The notes: generated by a model not told the origin, from the sequence alone. DNA of 64,000 nucleotides from an uncultured Eubacterium sp. (GCA_945910225.1 CAMDYG010000008.1:1-64000), one strand, 5' to 3'; counted from the first letter of the stretch, positions 25,270 through 34,148 are shown. A program made the numbers and translations.

Positions 25270-25971
25270 ATGCAGACAAGAAAAATAGCATGTGCAGTAA
25301 TGGGAGCATTGATGATTACATCAGTATTAGTAGGATGTGGGAAGAAGGAGAATGCAACAACTGCTGGTAATGAAGTGAACTCACAGGTTAGCCAGACGCG
25401 GGAAAGTAGTTCTAAGAGTGAAGAAAAACAGACAAGTTCAAGTGAAGCGATGTTAGAGAGTAAAGGTGAAAATTTTACAGGATATACAGCACAAATACCT
25501 AATGGATATAAAAAAATAGGAAATTCAGGGAAAATAATATTTAATGCAAATGATAAGGTTGATTTGTATATATCAAAAATTCTGGATACAAAGAAAACGG
25601 AGCCATTATCAGATATAACTAAAGAAAAGATATCTGAGTATATATCACAGCATGTATGGACTGATGATGGTATTTCAGAACAAATAAGTGGATATACAAA
25701 GAATGTTCCAGTGACAATTACTTCTGCTATTGATACAGAAGTTAATGGAATAAAGATGAAGAAGTTTGAAGGAAAGCTTACATTGGCTAAGTCAAGCAGT
25801 GATACAGATACAACATGGGATTGTTATATATATGGATATGTATTTGAAACAAGGGTAAATACTATGGTGTTTTATGGACTTGAGCAGGAGCAGTCACAGC
25901 CAGCAGATAAGATTGCTTTAATAAAGAAGAATGTGGATGCAATGGTTCAGACAATACAGATTAATAAGTAA
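25270..25971 (+). CDS. Predicted surface lipoprotein
   Basis: 233 residues. The lipoprotein signal peptide is basic at the start (MQTRK), has a hydrophobic core, and ends in lipobox LVGC with Cys at about 23. A Ser/Thr/Glu/Gln-rich linker follows to about residue 65, then a compact domain of beta-rich character with no recognised signature. It should be anchored outside the cytoplasmic membrane. GAGGAG lies before the ATG. Its promoter carries a G9 run, which suggests on/off or graded switching between cells. Confidence 0.85.
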   Translation: MQTRKIACAVMGALMITSVLVGCGKKENATTAGNEVNSQVSQTRESSSKSEEKQTSSSEAMLESKGENFTGYTAQIPNGYKKIGNSGKIIFNANDKVDLYISKILDTKKTEPLSDITKEKISEYISQHVWTDDGISEQISGYTKNVPVTITSAIDTEVNGIKMKKFEGKLTLAKSSSDTDTTWDCYIYGYVFETRVNTMVFYGLEQEQSQPADKIALIKKNVDAMVQTIQINK

Positions 25972-26057
25972 TCAAGAATAATGAGAAAAGTACCATCATG
26001 ATTCATAAAAATGTATATTAATTTCATACAGGGAAAATTCGCACTTGAAAAGTGATA

Positions 26058-26086
26058 TTGACTATGTTATCATTCAACTATATGAA
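26058..26086 (+). promoter_or_regulatory. Promoter of T-box/aspS-gatCAB transcript
   Basis: TTGACT (26058-26063), 17 bp, TATGAA (26081-26086). The predicted start near 26093 coincides with the 5' side of T-box stem I. Confidence 0.65.
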
Positions 26087-26092
26087 TATATC

Positions 26093-26350
26093 AATGACTA
26101 TGAAAGAGACTTCTTTTCATGGAACCTGACAGGAAAGTGATGCCACCGACTGAAAGCATACGCAGGGAATTGTTAAGAGGAACGCTCTGGAGTTGAATGG
26201 TTGAGCAGCCGGGGAACGGCTGGGTAGGTCATTCCGTTACACGCGTTAAGTGCAATGAGATGAAAGGTTTAAGAGCTTTTCAAAGCGGGTGGTACCGCGG
26301 ATAACATAAGTTTATTCGCCCCGGGATGTTTTTTGCATCCCGGGGTTTTA
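26093..26350 (+). ncRNA. T-box riboswitch leader of aspS-gatCAB
   Basis: The core GGGTGGTACCGCGG is at 26287-26300. The terminator CCCCGGGATG/CATCCCGGGG (26319-26345) with a T-run lies directly downstream. In stem I, AGAG (26105-26108) pairs with CTCT (26185-26188) and CTTCTT (26110-26115) with AAGAGG (26175-26180). The loop between them on the 3' side reads AACG, preceded by G, so GAAC (26180-26183) offers the overlapping codons GAA (Glu) and AAC (Asn). No Asp codon sits in that loop although the first gene is aspS. Confidence 0.9.
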
Positions 26351-26433
26351 GTTTTTTCTGGGATGTAGTTATATTAAACAGAAATCGGACAGGACATAAC
26401 ATTTTGCCTGTCCAGAAAAGAAAGGAGATTGCA

Positions 26434-28179
26434 ATGGCAAACATGTACAGAGATGTTAACTTAAGTGAAGTTAATGAAAGTTACATCGGCAAAGAATTAA
26501 AGGTTGCAGGATGGGTTGAGAATATCCGTGACCACGGAGGAGTTTCATTTATTGATTTAAGAGATATGTATGGAGTACTTCAGGTAGTACTTCGTGATAC
26601 AACATTACTTGATGGTATTCACAAGGAAGAGTGTATCGCTATTGAAGGTATTATGGAGCAGAGAGATGAGGAAACTTACAATCCTAAGATTCCTTCAGGA
26701 ACAATTGAACTTGAAGCTAAGAAGATTACAATACTTGGACAGGTATACCAGCAGCTTCCATTTGAAGTACAGACCTCAAAGGAAGTAAGAGAGGATGTCC
26801 GTCTTAAATACAGATATCTTGATTTAAGAAACCAGAAGGTTAAGGATAACATGATATTCAGATCAAAGGTTATCGCATTCCTTCGCCAGAAGATGACAGA
26901 CATGGGATTTTTAGAAATCCAGACACCAATCCTTTGTGCTTCATCACCAGAGGGCGCAAGAGATTATATTGTACCTTCAAGAAAATATAAGGGCAAATTC
27001 TATGCTCTTCCACAGGCACCACAGCAGTATAAGCAGTTACTTATGGTATCTGGCTTTGATAAATATTTCCAGATTGCACCTTGCTTCAGAGACGAGGATG
27101 CAAGAGCTGACCGTTCACCAGGAGAATTCTATCAGTTAGATTTCGAGATGAGCTTCGCTACACAGGAAGATGTATTCAGAATTGGTGAAGAGGTTCTTAC
27201 AGAAACATTTGCAAAATTCGCTCCAGAAGGATACGAAGTTACACAGGCACCTTATCCAATCATCAGCTACAAGCAGGCAATGCTTGAGTTTGGTTCAGAT
27301 AAGCCAGACCTTCGTAACCCACTTAGAATTATTGATCTTTCAGAATTCTTTAACAAATGTACATTTAAGCCTTTCCAGAACAAGACTGTAAGAGCAATCA
27401 ATGTACATGCAAAGCTTTCAAAGGGTCAGCATGAGAAGTTACTTAAGTTCGCTACAGGAATCGGAATGGGCGGACTTGGATACCTTGAAGTCCTTGAAGA
27501 CGGAAGCTACAAGGGACCAATCGATAAATTTATTCCAGAAGAACTCAAGGGAGAAATCAAAGACCTTGCAGGACTTCAGCCAGGAGATACAATCTTCTTT
27601 ATCGCTGATAAGGAAGACAGAGCTGCATACTTTGCAGGCCAGATCAGAACAGAACTTGGTGAAAGACTTGATCTCATTGAGAAAAATGCATACAGATTCT
27701 GTTATGTTAATGACTTCCCAATGTTTGAGAAAGATCCTGAAACTAAGAAGATTGGATTTACACATAATCCATTCTCAATGCCACAGGGTGGACTTGAGGC
27801 ACTTAATACAAAAGATCCTCTTGATATTCTTGCATACCAGTATGATATCGTCTGCAACGGTGTAGAGTTATCATCAGGCGCAGTCCGTAACCATGACATG
27901 CAGATAATGGTTAAGGCATTTGAGATTGCCGGATATGATGAAGAAGTATTAAAGGCAAAATTCGGAGCATTATACAACGCATTCCAGTTTGGTGCACCAC
28001 CACACGCAGGTATGGCACCAGGCGTTGACCGTATGATTATGCTCCTTAGAAATGAAGAAAATATCCGTGAGATAATTCCATTCCCAATGAGTGGAACAGC
28101 ACAGGATTTAATGTGCGGAGCACCAAATGAGGTAACAGAGCAGCAGCTTAGGGAAGTTCATATTAAGGTTAGGGATTAG
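26434..28179 (+). CDS. aspS: Aspartyl-tRNA synthetase, bacterial type, probably non-discriminating
   Basis: 581 residues, bacterial AspRS layout: OB anticodon-binding domain (1-105), class II catalytic core, and a GAD insertion (about 290-400). Class II motif 2 is FRDEDARADRSPGEFYQLDFEMSF near 215-240 and motif 3 is GMAPGVDRMIMLLRNEENIREIIPFP near 520. It charges tRNA-Asp. The T-box leader and the adjacent gatCAB genes suggest it also makes Asp-tRNA-Asn for amidation. The start at 26434 follows AAAGGAGA; an upstream in-frame ATG at 26326 lies inside the T-box terminator and is rejected. The codons look optimised, as for a highly expressed gene. Confidence 0.96.
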   Translation: MANMYRDVNLSEVNESYIGKELKVAGWVENIRDHGGVSFIDLRDMYGVLQVVLRDTTLLDGIHKEECIAIEGIMEQRDEETYNPKIPSGTIELEAKKITILGQVYQQLPFEVQTSKEVREDVRLKYRYLDLRNQKVKDNMIFRSKVIAFLRQKMTDMGFLEIQTPILCASSPEGARDYIVPSRKYKGKFYALPQAPQQYKQLLMVSGFDKYFQIAPCFRDEDARADRSPGEFYQLDFEMSFATQEDVFRIGEEVLTETFAKFAPEGYEVTQAPYPIISYKQAMLEFGSDKPDLRNPLRIIDLSEFFNKCTFKPFQNKTVRAINVHAKLSKGQHEKLLKFATGIGMGGLGYLEVLEDGSYKGPIDKFIPEELKGEIKDLAGLQPGDTIFFIADKEDRAAYFAGQIRTELGERLDLIEKNAYRFCYVNDFPMFEKDPETKKIGFTHNPFSMPQGGLEALNTKDPLDILAYQYDIVCNGVELSSGAVRNHDMQIMVKAFEIAGYDEEVLKAKFGALYNAFQFGAPPHAGMAPGVDRMIMLLRNEENIREIIPFPMSGTAQDLMCGAPNEVTEQQLREVHIKVRD

Positions 28180-28196
28180 TGGACATACGGACGGCT

Positions 28197-28357
28197 GCGA
28201 GGTTTATAAGTTCACCGCAAGGCACGCTCTCGCTGCTTGGATACTCGCAGCGGACACTAGGTTCGCTGGGATTTGTTGGCACTTTGTGCCAACTGTCCCA
28301 GCTTACCAAGTGCCGGCGGCTCCAAAGCACCTTGCTTGCGAACTTATAAAACCTCGC
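28197..28357 (+). repeat. GC-rich structured element, left arm of large inverted repeat
   Basis: The outer stem is GCGAGGTTTATAAGTTC (28197-28213) with GAACTTATAAAACCTCGC (28340-28357). The inner stems are GCAAGG/CCTTGC and a nested hairpin GCTGGGA...GTTGGCAC/GTGCCAAC...TCCCAGC. ACTCGCAGCGGACACTA (28243-28259) and AAGTGCCGGCGGCTCCAAAG (28308-28327) recur, in reverse orientation, in 28496-28660. It is much richer in GC than the flanking genes. Confidence 0.75.
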
Positions 28358-28495
28358 TGCCTGCTCGTTGACCACCAATACCTGACTTAATACAAACTCC
28401 TCTGATGGAAAGAAAGTAGAGATCCCCACAACACTTCGCCCAACGGCGACGAGCAATGCGATGTCGTGCGCTCGTTCCGGGGCAGATGTGTGAGC
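28358..28495. other. Central segment between the two inverted arms
   Basis: About 140 bp joining the arms. A reverse-strand reading frame of 119 codons (28528-28169) runs through it and the left arm, but it has no ribosome site I trust and its composition follows the GC-rich repeat, so I do not call a gene. Together with the arms it forms a 464 bp block inserted between aspS and gatC. Confidence 0.5.
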
Positions 28496-28660
28496 CTGGA
28501 GAAATTGGATAAAGCGTGAACAAGACACTTTGGAGCCGCCGGCACTTAGCGAACAGCGGCGGTTCTCTGAAAGAGAACTGGCCGCTGTGAGGTTAGTGTC
28601 CGTTGCGAGTCTTCAAGTAGCGTAAGCGTGTCTTGTGATGATTTATCCAATTTCTCCAGA
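28496..28660 (-). repeat. GC-rich structured element, right arm, inverted
   Basis: The outer stem is CTGGAGAAATTGGATAAA (28496-28513) with TTTATCCAATTTCTCCAG (28643-28660), and the next is ACAAGACAC with GTGTCTTGT. It contains CTTTGGAGCCGCCGGCACTT (28528-28547), the exact complement of 28308-28327, and TAGTGTCCGTTGCGAGT (28594-28610), matching 28243-28259 with one change. The outer stems of the two arms differ in sequence while the cores agree. Confidence 0.75.
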
Positions 28661-28691
28661 CGTATATATGACAACGAAAGGAGACGCACAC

Positions 28692-28988
28692 ATGGCTAAT
28701 GTAATTAGTGATGAGACTATTGAGTATGTTGGTATCCTTGCCAAGCTTGAACTCTCTGATGAAGAGAAGGAAGCTGCCAAGAAGGATATGGCGAGCATGC
28801 TTGATTATATTGACAAGCTCGGTGAGCTTGATACTACAGGGGTAGAACCTATGTCACATGTGTTCCCTGTTAATAATGTAATGAGAGAAGATGTTGTTAC
28901 TAATGGTGACGGAAGCGAGGCAACTCTTGCTAATGCACCTGAATGTAATGAGTCAGGATTTATTGTACCTAAAACTGTTGAATCATAG
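28692..28988 (+). CDS. gatC: Asp-tRNA(Asn)/Glu-tRNA(Gln) amidotransferase subunit C
   Basis: 98 residues, the normal GatC length. The N-terminal helix pair ([22 protein letters not shown]) is followed by the belt region [19 protein letters not shown], which wraps the GatA-GatB interface. It stabilises the amidotransferase and has no catalytic role. The start at 28692 follows AAAGGAG; an in-frame ATG at 28635 falls inside the right arm of the repeat element. It begins the gatCAB block, separated from aspS by the palindromic insertion. Confidence 0.95.
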   Translation: MANVISDETIEYVGILAKLELSDEEKEAAKKDMASMLDYIDKLGELDTTGVEPMSHVFPVNNVMREDVVTNGDGSEATLANAPECNESGFIVPKTVES

Positions 28989-28999
28989 AAAGGACGCAT

Positions 29000-30445
29000 A
29001 TGAGTTTATTAGATTATACAGCTGTTGAACTGGCTGCTAAGATTAAAGCGGGTGATACAACAGCAACAGAGGCTATGGAAGCTGTCATTGCACAGATTGA
29101 AAAGTCTGAGGATGAGCTTAACTGTTATGTCACATTTGACAAGGAAAAAGCTCTTGCAGCAGCTAAGAAAGCAGATGAGGATATCAAGGCAGGTAAACTT
29201 ACAGGACCTTTAGCCGGAGTTCCATTTGCAATTAAAGATAATATGTGTACAGAGGGCATGCTTACTACATGCTCATCAAAGATACTTGGTAATTTTGTTC
29301 CAACTTACACAGCAGACGCGGTTGTGAGACTTCAGAATGCCGGAGCAGTAATTATCGGAAAGACTAACATGGATGAATTCGCAATGGGTTCTACAACTGA
29401 GACAAGTGCATTTGGCGCAACTAAGAATCCACGAAATCCTGAGCATGTACCAGGTGGTTCATCAGGCGGTTCTGCAGCAGCAGTTGCAGCAAATGAGTGT
29501 TTTGCAGCACTTGGTTCTGATACAGGCGGATCAATAAGACAGCCGGCTTCATATTGTGGCGTTGTAGGCTTAAAACCAACTTACGGAACTGTTTCACGTT
29601 ACGGACTTATTGCTTATGGTTCATCTTTAGACCAGATTGGACCTTTATGTAAAGATGTAACTGACTGTGCAACTATCATGGAAGCTATTGCAGGCAAGGA
29701 CGATAAGGATTCAACATCTATCGGAAGAGAAGATTATTCATTTACAAAGGCATTAGTTGATGATGTTAATGGAATGAGAATCGGTATTCCAAGAGATTAT
29801 TTTGGTGAAGGTCTTGACCCTGAGGTTAAGGAAGCTGTTCTTAATGCTGCCAAGGTTCTTGAGAGCAAAGGCGCAATTGTGGAAGAGTTTGACTTAAGCC
29901 TTGTTGAGTACGCAATCCCTACTTACTATACAATCGCAGCAGCAGAGGCAAGCTCTAACCTTGAGCGATTTGATGGTGTTAAATACGGATACAGAACTAA
30001 AGAATACGAAGGACTCCATAACATGTATAAGAAGACCCGTTCAGAAGGCTTTGGTCCGGAAGTTAAGAGAAGAATTATGCTCGGTTCTTTCGTATTAAGT
30101 TCAGGATATTATGACGCTTATTATCTTAAGGCATTAAGAGTTAAGGCTCTTATTAAGAAAGCATTTGATGAAGCATTTGCAAAATATGATGTAATTCTTG
30201 GACCTGTTGCACCAACAACAGCACCAAAGCTGGGTTCATCACTTTCTGACCCTATTAAGATGTATCTTGGAGATATCTATACTATCTCTGTAAATCTTGC
30301 TGGACTCCCGGGACTTTCCGTTCCATGCGGTAAGGATAAGAATGGTCTTCCAATCGGCTTACAGCTTATTGGAGACTGCTTTAAAGAAAATAATGTTATC
30401 CGTGCAGGCTATGCTTATGAGCAGGCACGAGGAAGATTTGAATAG
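29000..30445 (+). CDS. gatA: Asp-tRNA(Asn)/Glu-tRNA(Gln) amidotransferase subunit A
   Basis: 481 residues of the amidase-signature family. The catalytic Lys is in GVPFAIKDNM near 77, and the cis-Ser and nucleophile Ser are in the GGSSGGSAAAVAANECFAALGSDTGGSIRQPAS segment near 150-180. GatA hydrolyses glutamine and channels ammonia to GatB. It is spaced 11 bp after gatC and 15 bp before gatB, within one operon. Together the complex converts Asp-tRNA-Asn to Asn-tRNA-Asn and Glu-tRNA-Gln to Gln-tRNA-Gln. The only aminoacyl-tRNA synthetase genes in this window are aspS and cysS. Confidence 0.96.
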   Translation: MSLLDYTAVELAAKIKAGDTTATEAMEAVIAQIEKSEDELNCYVTFDKEKALAAAKKADEDIKAGKLTGPLAGVPFAIKDNMCTEGMLTTCSSKILGNFVPTYTADAVVRLQNAGAVIIGKTNMDEFAMGSTTETSAFGATKNPRNPEHVPGGSSGGSAAAVAANECFAALGSDTGGSIRQPASYCGVVGLKPTYGTVSRYGLIAYGSSLDQIGPLCKDVTDCATIMEAIAGKDDKDSTSIGREDYSFTKALVDDVNGMRIGIPRDYFGEGLDPEVKEAVLNAAKVLESKGAIVEEFDLSLVEYAIPTYYTIAAAEASSNLERFDGVKYGYRTKEYEGLHNMYKKTRSEGFGPEVKRRIMLGSFVLSSGYYDAYYLKALRVKALIKKAFDEAFAKYDVILGPVAPTTAPKLGSSLSDPIKMYLGDIYTISVNLAGLPGLSVPCGKDKNGLPIGLQLIGDCFKENNVIRAGYAYEQARGRFE

Positions 30446-30460
30446 GAGGGAGGCATAAGT

Positions 30461-31912
30461 ATGAAAGATTATGAAGTTGTAATCGGACTTGAAGTCCATG
30501 TTGAATTAGCTACTAAGACAAAGATTTTCTGCGGATGCTCAACTGAGTTCGGTGGAGCACCTAACTCACATACTTGCCCTGTGTGTACAGGTATGCCGGG
30601 TTCTCTTCCTGTTCTTAATAAGAAGGTTGTTGAGTATGCAGCAGCAGTAGGACTTGCAACTAACTGTACAATTACACAGGACTGCAAGTTCGACAGAAAG
30701 AATTATTTCTACCCTGATAACCCACAGAATTATCAGATTTCACAGCTTTATCTTCCAATCTGCCGTAATGGTCATGTTGATGTCAAGTTAGCAGATGGAA
30801 CAGAAAAGACGATAAGAATCCATGAGATTCACATGGAAGAGGATGCAGGAAAGCTTGTTCATGATGAGTGGGAAGGAGTTTCATTTGTAGACTTTAACCG
30901 TTCAGGTGTACCTCTTATCGAAATCGTTTCTGAACCAGATATGCGTTCAGCAGAAGAAGTTATTGCTTACCTTACTAAGTTAAGAACAACAATCCAGTAT
31001 CTTGGAGCTTCTGACTGCAAGCTTCAGGAAGGTTCTATGAGAGCCGATGTCAACCTCTCTGTAAGAGAGCGTGGTTCAAGCGAGTTCGGAACAAGAACAG
31101 AAACTAAGAACCTCAACTCATTTGCAGCGATTGAAAGAGCAATTAAGGCCGAGACGGCAAGACAGATTGACTTAATCGAGGCAGGCGAGAAGGTTGTTCA
31201 GGAAACAAGAAGATGGAATGACGATAAGGAATATTCTTATGCTATGCGTTCAAAGGAAGACGCGCAGGATTACAGATATTTCCCAGACCCAGACCTTGTT
31301 CCAATTCACATCAGTGATGAATATTTAGCAGAGCTTAAGGCTAAGCAGCCAGAGTTCAAGGATGAGAAGAAAGCCCGTTATATGGAAGAATTTGAGCTTC
31401 CTGAATATGATGCAGAGATTCTTACGGATTCTAAGAAGTTTACAGAAATCTTTGAGGAAGCTACAGCAATCTGCAACCAGCCAAAGAAGGTTTCTAACTG
31501 GATCATGGGCGAGACAATGAGACTCATGAAGGAAGAATCAGCTAAGACTGGCAGAGAATTCAGAGCCGAAGAATTAACATTTTCACCAGCCAGCCTTGCT
31601 AAGATTATTACTCTTGTTGAGAAGAAGGAAATCAACAATGCAGCAGCTAAGGAAATATTTGAACATGTATTTGCTGAAAATGTTGATGTTGACGCATATG
31701 TTGAGGAACATGGTTTGAAGCAGGTTAATGATGAGGGCGCATTAAGAGCAACAGTCGAGAAAGTTATTGCTGATAACCCACAGTCAGTTGCCGATTACAA
31801 GGGCGGAAAGAAGCAGGCAATAGGTTTCCTTGTTGGACAGACTATGAAGGCAATGCAGGGCAAGGCTAATCCGGGAATGGTTAATGCTCTTTTACAGGAG
31901 CTTTTAAAGTAA
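30461..31912 (+). CDS. gatB: Asp-tRNA(Asn)/Glu-tRNA(Gln) amidotransferase subunit B
   Basis: 483 residues. The conserved N-terminus (EVVIGLEVHVELATKTKIFCGCSTEFGGAPN) is followed by CPVCTGMPGSLPVLN, which supplies the zinc-binding Cys residues, then the kinase-like catalytic cradle with HEIHMEEDAGKL near 124. A helical region and a C-terminal tail/YqeY domain (about 335-483) bind tRNA. GatB activates the misacylated Asp or Glu with ATP and transfers ammonia. The ribosome site is GGAGGGAGG. A GH28 gene follows only 32 bp downstream, possibly on the same transcript. Confidence 0.96.
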   Translation: MKDYEVVIGLEVHVELATKTKIFCGCSTEFGGAPNSHTCPVCTGMPGSLPVLNKKVVEYAAAVGLATNCTITQDCKFDRKNYFYPDNPQNYQISQLYLPICRNGHVDVKLADGTEKTIRIHEIHMEEDAGKLVHDEWEGVSFVDFNRSGVPLIEIVSEPDMRSAEEVIAYLTKLRTTIQYLGASDCKLQEGSMRADVNLSVRERGSSEFGTRTETKNLNSFAAIERAIKAETARQIDLIEAGEKVVQETRRWNDDKEYSYAMRSKEDAQDYRYFPDPDLVPIHISDEYLAELKAKQPEFKDEKKARYMEEFELPEYDAEILTDSKKFTEIFEEATAICNQPKKVSNWIMGETMRLMKEESAKTGREFRAEELTFSPASLAKIITLVEKKEINNAAAKEIFEHVFAENVDVDAYVEEHGLKQVNDEGALRATVEKVIADNPQSVADYKGGKKQAIGFLVGQTMKAMQGKANPGMVNALLQELLK

Positions 31913-31944
31913 CACATAAACTTAAAACAAGAAGGAGATGTGTC

Positions 31945-33321
31945 ATGAAAAAGGTTGATTTTGATGTTAAACTGCCAGCATTTGTTGACAGAGTTGTATA
32001 TGTTAATAATTATGGTGCAAGACCATACTGCTATACTATTGAAGATGCATCAAGAAATGCTGATGCAATAAACAGGGCAATTAACTATATTTCAGAGAAG
32101 GGCGGCGGAACTGTTGTGATTCCTGAGGGAATCTGGTTTACAGCGCCAATCGAGATTAAGAGCGATGTTGAGTTAAGAATTGAGAAGAATGCAATACTTA
32201 AATTTTCTAAAGATATTGACCAGTATCCACTTATTATCACTAACTATGAAGGTCAGGAGTGTATAAGAGCAAAGTCTCCTATCACAGCTGAAAATGCTAT
32301 TAACATCGGTATAACCGGTGGCGGTGTTATTGATGGAAGCGGTGATCTGTGGCGCCCTGTAAAGCAGTTTAAAATGACTGAAAGACAGTGGCAGGAACTT
32401 ATGAAAAAGAGCCAGTATACTTTGGAGACAAAGGAAGGCGGCATATGGATGCCAACAGAGAGTTCATTCAAGGGTAATGAACATAATATCCAGCTTGATG
32501 CCGAGAATGCACTTGAGAAAGCAAGTGAGTATTATGATTTCTACAGACCTGTAATGGTAAGCCTTCGTCACTGTAAAAGAATTCTTCTTGATGGCGTAAC
32601 ATTTATGAATTCACCGGCATGGAATATCCATCCATTCTTCTGTAAGAATCTTACAGTAAGAAATGTTACGGTGAGCAATCCATATTATGCGCAGAACGGT
32701 GATGGAATTGATGTTGAATCATGCAAGAAGGTTCATATACATAACTGTACATTTGAAACAGGTGATGATGCAATCTGTTTAAAGTCGGGCAAGAATGCCG
32801 TAGCAAGACAGATTGAAGGACCTTGTGAGGATGTATATATCCATGACTGCCTTGTTAATAAGGGACATGGCGGCTTCGTTATCGGAAGTGAGATGAGCCG
32901 TGGTATTAAAAATGTACTGGTAGAGAATTGTACTTTCCTTGGAACTGATGTCGGAGTCCGCATGAAGAGCGCACTTGGACGAGGTGGCGTTATCGAAAAT
33001 ATTAACATAAAGAATATTAATATGGTTGATATTAAGGATCAGGCAATTATTCTTACAATGTCATATGTTCTTAATTCTCTTAACAGAGATGAAGAAATTA
33101 ACGGAATCGACAAAGACGACATTCCTTATATTAAGAATATTAATTTTGAAGGAATTAACTGCCTCGGAGCTAAGGAAGCAGTTGTTATAGAGCCGTTAAA
33201 GGATATGCCTGAGACAATAACAGACATACACATCAAGGCTTCATCGTTTGTTACAAGTGGCGAGAATCGTGTTGGATGCGACTGCCTTAAGAGTGAAGAG
33301 ACAACTTATGAGATAGTATAA
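31945..33321 (+). CDS. Glycoside hydrolase family 28, polygalacturonase-like, cytoplasmic
   Basis: 458 residues. A right-handed beta-helix with the GH28 catalytic motifs: NGDGIDVES near 251 and TGDDAICLKSG near 271 supply the three catalytic Asp. GHGGFVIGSEMSRG near 308 and RMKSALGRGG near 338 supply the His and the Arg/Lys substrate contacts. It should release galacturonic acid from pectic oligosaccharides, probably exo-acting. There is no signal peptide, so it works on imported oligomers, as the CE12-like esterase at 21285 would. It lies 32 bp after gatB behind AGAAGGAGA, which makes read-through from the tRNA operon possible; a terminator follows. Confidence 0.92.
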   Translation: MKKVDFDVKLPAFVDRVVYVNNYGARPYCYTIEDASRNADAINRAINYISEKGGGTVVIPEGIWFTAPIEIKSDVELRIEKNAILKFSKDIDQYPLIITNYEGQECIRAKSPITAENAINIGITGGGVIDGSGDLWRPVKQFKMTERQWQELMKKSQYTLETKEGGIWMPTESSFKGNEHNIQLDAENALEKASEYYDFYRPVMVSLRHCKRILLDGVTFMNSPAWNIHPFFCKNLTVRNVTVSNPYYAQNGDGIDVESCKKVHIHNCTFETGDDAICLKSGKNAVARQIEGPCEDVYIHDCLVNKGHGGFVIGSEMSRGIKNVLVENCTFLGTDVGVRMKSALGRGGVIENINIKNINMVDIKDQAIILTMSYVLNSLNRDEEINGIDKDDIPYIKNINFEGINCLGAKEAVVIEPLKDMPETITDIHIKASSFVTSGENRVGCDCLKSEETTYEIV

Positions 33322-33325
33322 AATT

Positions 33326-33364
33326 AATCCCAGCGGCACTGATTATGTGCTGCTGGGATTTTTG
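33326..33364. terminator. Terminator after GH28 gene
   Basis: AATCCCAGCGGCAC pairs with GTGCTGCTGGGATT, then TTT. The reverse-strand gene ends at 33386, so it may serve both directions. Confidence 0.85.
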
Positions 33365-33385
33365 TATTGTGTCCCTTATATTGTA

Positions 33386-34099
33386 TTAGTTTCCAACTTC
33401 TTCCTGAATTAATTCTAACGCATATGAGTCAATCAGCAGGTACTGATTTTTATACAGAATGGCAGAAAATTGCACAATAGGCAGTTCCTCTGATGTTCCA
33501 TCTTTATATTGTACTTCAAGCACATATCTGACAGTTGAATCTTTATCATTATATAAAGTGACCGGGGGTGAAGGCTTATATGCTAAAGCTTCTGTTAACT
33601 CATTGAGCTTATCATCAGTGAAAACGGCAGTCTTATGATTATACTTGTTAGTTACAGTAATGCTTTCGGCATTATCTATGGTAATGGTAACAAGGGTTTT
33701 ATTATATATGCTGTCGAGGTATTCTGAAACGCCCTTTGAGGATTTGCCAACTGTCCGGTATGTTTTATTGTTAATATCAATTCTGTCATTTAATGGAACA
33801 ATGCTGTTGGTATGATTGTCAGTATCAGTATATTGTATTCTGTATGTCCATCCAGTCGATTGAGGATACCGCCAAGGTATAATGGTTATATCTTCTATCA
33901 TATCAATTAACTGAGACTGTTCGTCTGGTGTCAGGCTGATTTCGTTACCTTCTCTTACTATTGAAAGATTACTGTTGTCTGATATATTAAGCTTAATGTG
34001 ATGGGTATTTAATAATATTATTGAAATTATTATTGAGATAATTATTAAAAGAATTATTAAAGCTGCACCAATTAAGAGAAATATTCTTTTCTTATTCAT
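33386..34099 (-). CDS. Uncharacterised membrane-anchored protein
   Basis: 237 residues. A strong N-terminal helix of Ile and Leu (about 8-32) is preceded by MNKKR, indicating an uncleaved signal anchor with the rest outside the cell. The ectodomain looks like a repeat of small beta-rich units with Asn, Asp, Thr and Tyr in abundance; I see no catalytic motif. It ends 22 bp from the GH28 terminator. GAAAGAAGG lies before the ATG. It is followed upstream by a reverse-strand PilZ gene, which may share its transcript (gap about 50 bp). Confidence 0.7.
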   Translation of the reverse strand: MNKKRIFLLIGAALIILLIIISIIISIILLNTHHIKLNISDNSNLSIVREGNEISLTPDEQSQLIDMIEDITIIPWRYPQSTGWTYRIQYTDTDNHTNSIVPLNDRIDINNKTYRTVGKSSKGVSEYLDSIYNKTLVTITIDNAESITVTNKYNHKTAVFTDDKLNELTEALAYKPSPPVTLYNDKDSTVRYVLEVQYKDGTSEELPIVQFSAILYKNQYLLIDSYALELIQEEVGN

Positions 34100-34148
34100 A
34101 ACAATCCTTCTTTCCGGCCTGTTTTTAGAGAATCATACGAGCAATATT

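Noticed and set aside
26326-26433. N-terminal extension of AspRS
   Set aside because: It lies in the T-box terminator and leader; the ATG at 26434 has a good ribosome site and gives the family N-terminus.
28169-28528. 119-codon reading frame on the reverse strand between aspS and gatC
   Set aside because: It runs through the GC-rich inverted arm and centre, overlaps the end of aspS, has no trusted ribosome site, and its composition follows the repeat.
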